Positions 23,711-24,054 of a stretch of DNA of 24,054 nucleotides are shown here, piece after piece. Each line of letters begins with the position of its first letter. Positions within the stretch are counted from its first letter, which is position 1. This stretch comes from an uncultured Armatimonadota bacterium (lineage in GTDB: Bacteria > Armatimonadota > Armatimonadia > Armatimonadales > Armatimonadaceae). The stretch is from assembly GCA_903881535.1 (NCBI GenBank), contig CAIRTT010000582.1, forward strand, positions 1 through 24,054, written 5' to 3'. The position numbers were made by a program, and so were the translations under genes. A model generated the notes under the pieces. The model did no database searches. It saw only the letters and a program-made list of their open reading frames with translations, and had not been told where the DNA came from.

Positions 23711-24054
23711 TGTCAACGCCTGTGCGTGTAAACGCATGCACTAAAACCCACATTGGTAGCGTGCGCCCAAAGAATGAGGATGCTTTCAGCAACTTCATCA
23801 TCGATGGATTTGAAACAATCTCCATTGTCTGTGATGGAATGGGTGGGCTTCAGGCTGGCGAGCTCGCAAGCCAGAGCGCTGTTGATACGCTGGAATACAA
23901 GCTTAATATAAGCCTCCCGGATGCCAAGTCAAGCGGTGCAGTTGCCGATGCGCTTCGGGATGCACTGGCAGCCGCAAATGGCGCCGTTCACGCGGTCGCA
24001 AGACAGCTGGTAGCCGGTCTCCCCGCGGAAGACAAACCCCTTGCCGGAACCACC
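23710..24054 (+). CDS. PP2C-family Ser/Thr phosphatase, 5' part (PstP/Stp-like)
   Basis: The first 115 codons of a PP2C phosphatase that removes phosphate from Ser/Thr residues; the gene runs off the window end. Motifs are the N-terminal SVRPKNEDAF (D24), VCDGMGG (D42, metal ligand) and AGTT at the very edge, in the spacing of bacterial PstP/Stp enzymes. It differs from the SpoIIE-type phosphatase at 16901 and would act with Hanks-type kinases rather than STAS proteins. The ATG overlaps the FHA gene stop by one base (TGATG). In actinobacteria the homologous gene sits with FHA, kinase and cell-shape genes, so those may lie beyond 24054. Confidence 0.92.
   Translation, partial: MSTPVRVNACTKTHIGSVRPKNEDAFSNFIIDGFETISIVCDGMGGLQAGELASQSAVDTLEYKLNISLPDAKSSGAVADALRDALAAANGAVHAVARQLVAGLPAEDKPLAGTT

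Overview
This is an interior window of a bacterial chromosome. Genes are packed head to tail with 1-8 base overlaps, and GC looks to be in the mid-to-high fifties by eye. No rRNA, tRNA, insertion sequence or CRISPR array was seen. The organism cannot be named from this alone. An FhaA-type protein (FhaA_N plus FHA) next to a PP2C phosphatase, a TrpX/Y/Z-type ABC transporter and an Rsb/Spo-type partner-switching module would suit Armatimonadota, Chloroflexota or a related Terrabacteria-type lineage. That placement is a guess.

Layout. (1) 1-4055, + strand: housekeeping genes, namely the 3' part of ileS, then lspA, lgt and an RluA/RluD-family pseudouridine synthase, each overlapping the next by one base. 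(2) 4092-8525, + strand: a cytosolic-type prolyl oligopeptidase, a putative esterase and an adenosine-deaminase-like hydrolase, 3 bases apart. (3) 8667-18843, + strand: a roughly 10 kb signalling and transport block. It contains two paralogous STAS proteins, a membrane-anchored TrpX-like substrate-binding protein, a STAS domain fused to a large unrecognised C-terminal region, an ABC permease and ATPase, a Cache-sensing hybrid histidine kinase with two receiver domains, a single-domain response regulator, a DHp-REC-SpoIIE phosphatase and an RsbW-like kinase. (4) 18840-22176, - strand: a phnD-phnC-phnE-phnE type phosphonate/phosphate ABC importer, with no C-P lyase genes in view. (5) 22355-24054, + strand: an FhaA-like protein with two FHA domains and the 5' part of a PP2C Ser/Thr phosphatase.

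How the genes may work together. Region 3 reads as one pathway. The Cache sensor kinase can signal through receiver domains to the SpoIIE-type phosphatase. That phosphatase and the RsbW-like kinase would set the phosphorylation state of the three STAS proteins. One STAS domain sits inside the ABC transporter genes, between the binding protein and the permease, which suggests that signalling and transport are linked. No sigma factor gene is present in the window, so the output may not be a sigma factor. LspA and Lgt (region 1) would process lipoproteins such as the PhnD protein of region 4.

The most notable sequence-level signal is a strong, window-wide excess of the pentamer GGATG/CATCC. It occurs in all reading phases and in genes on both strands.
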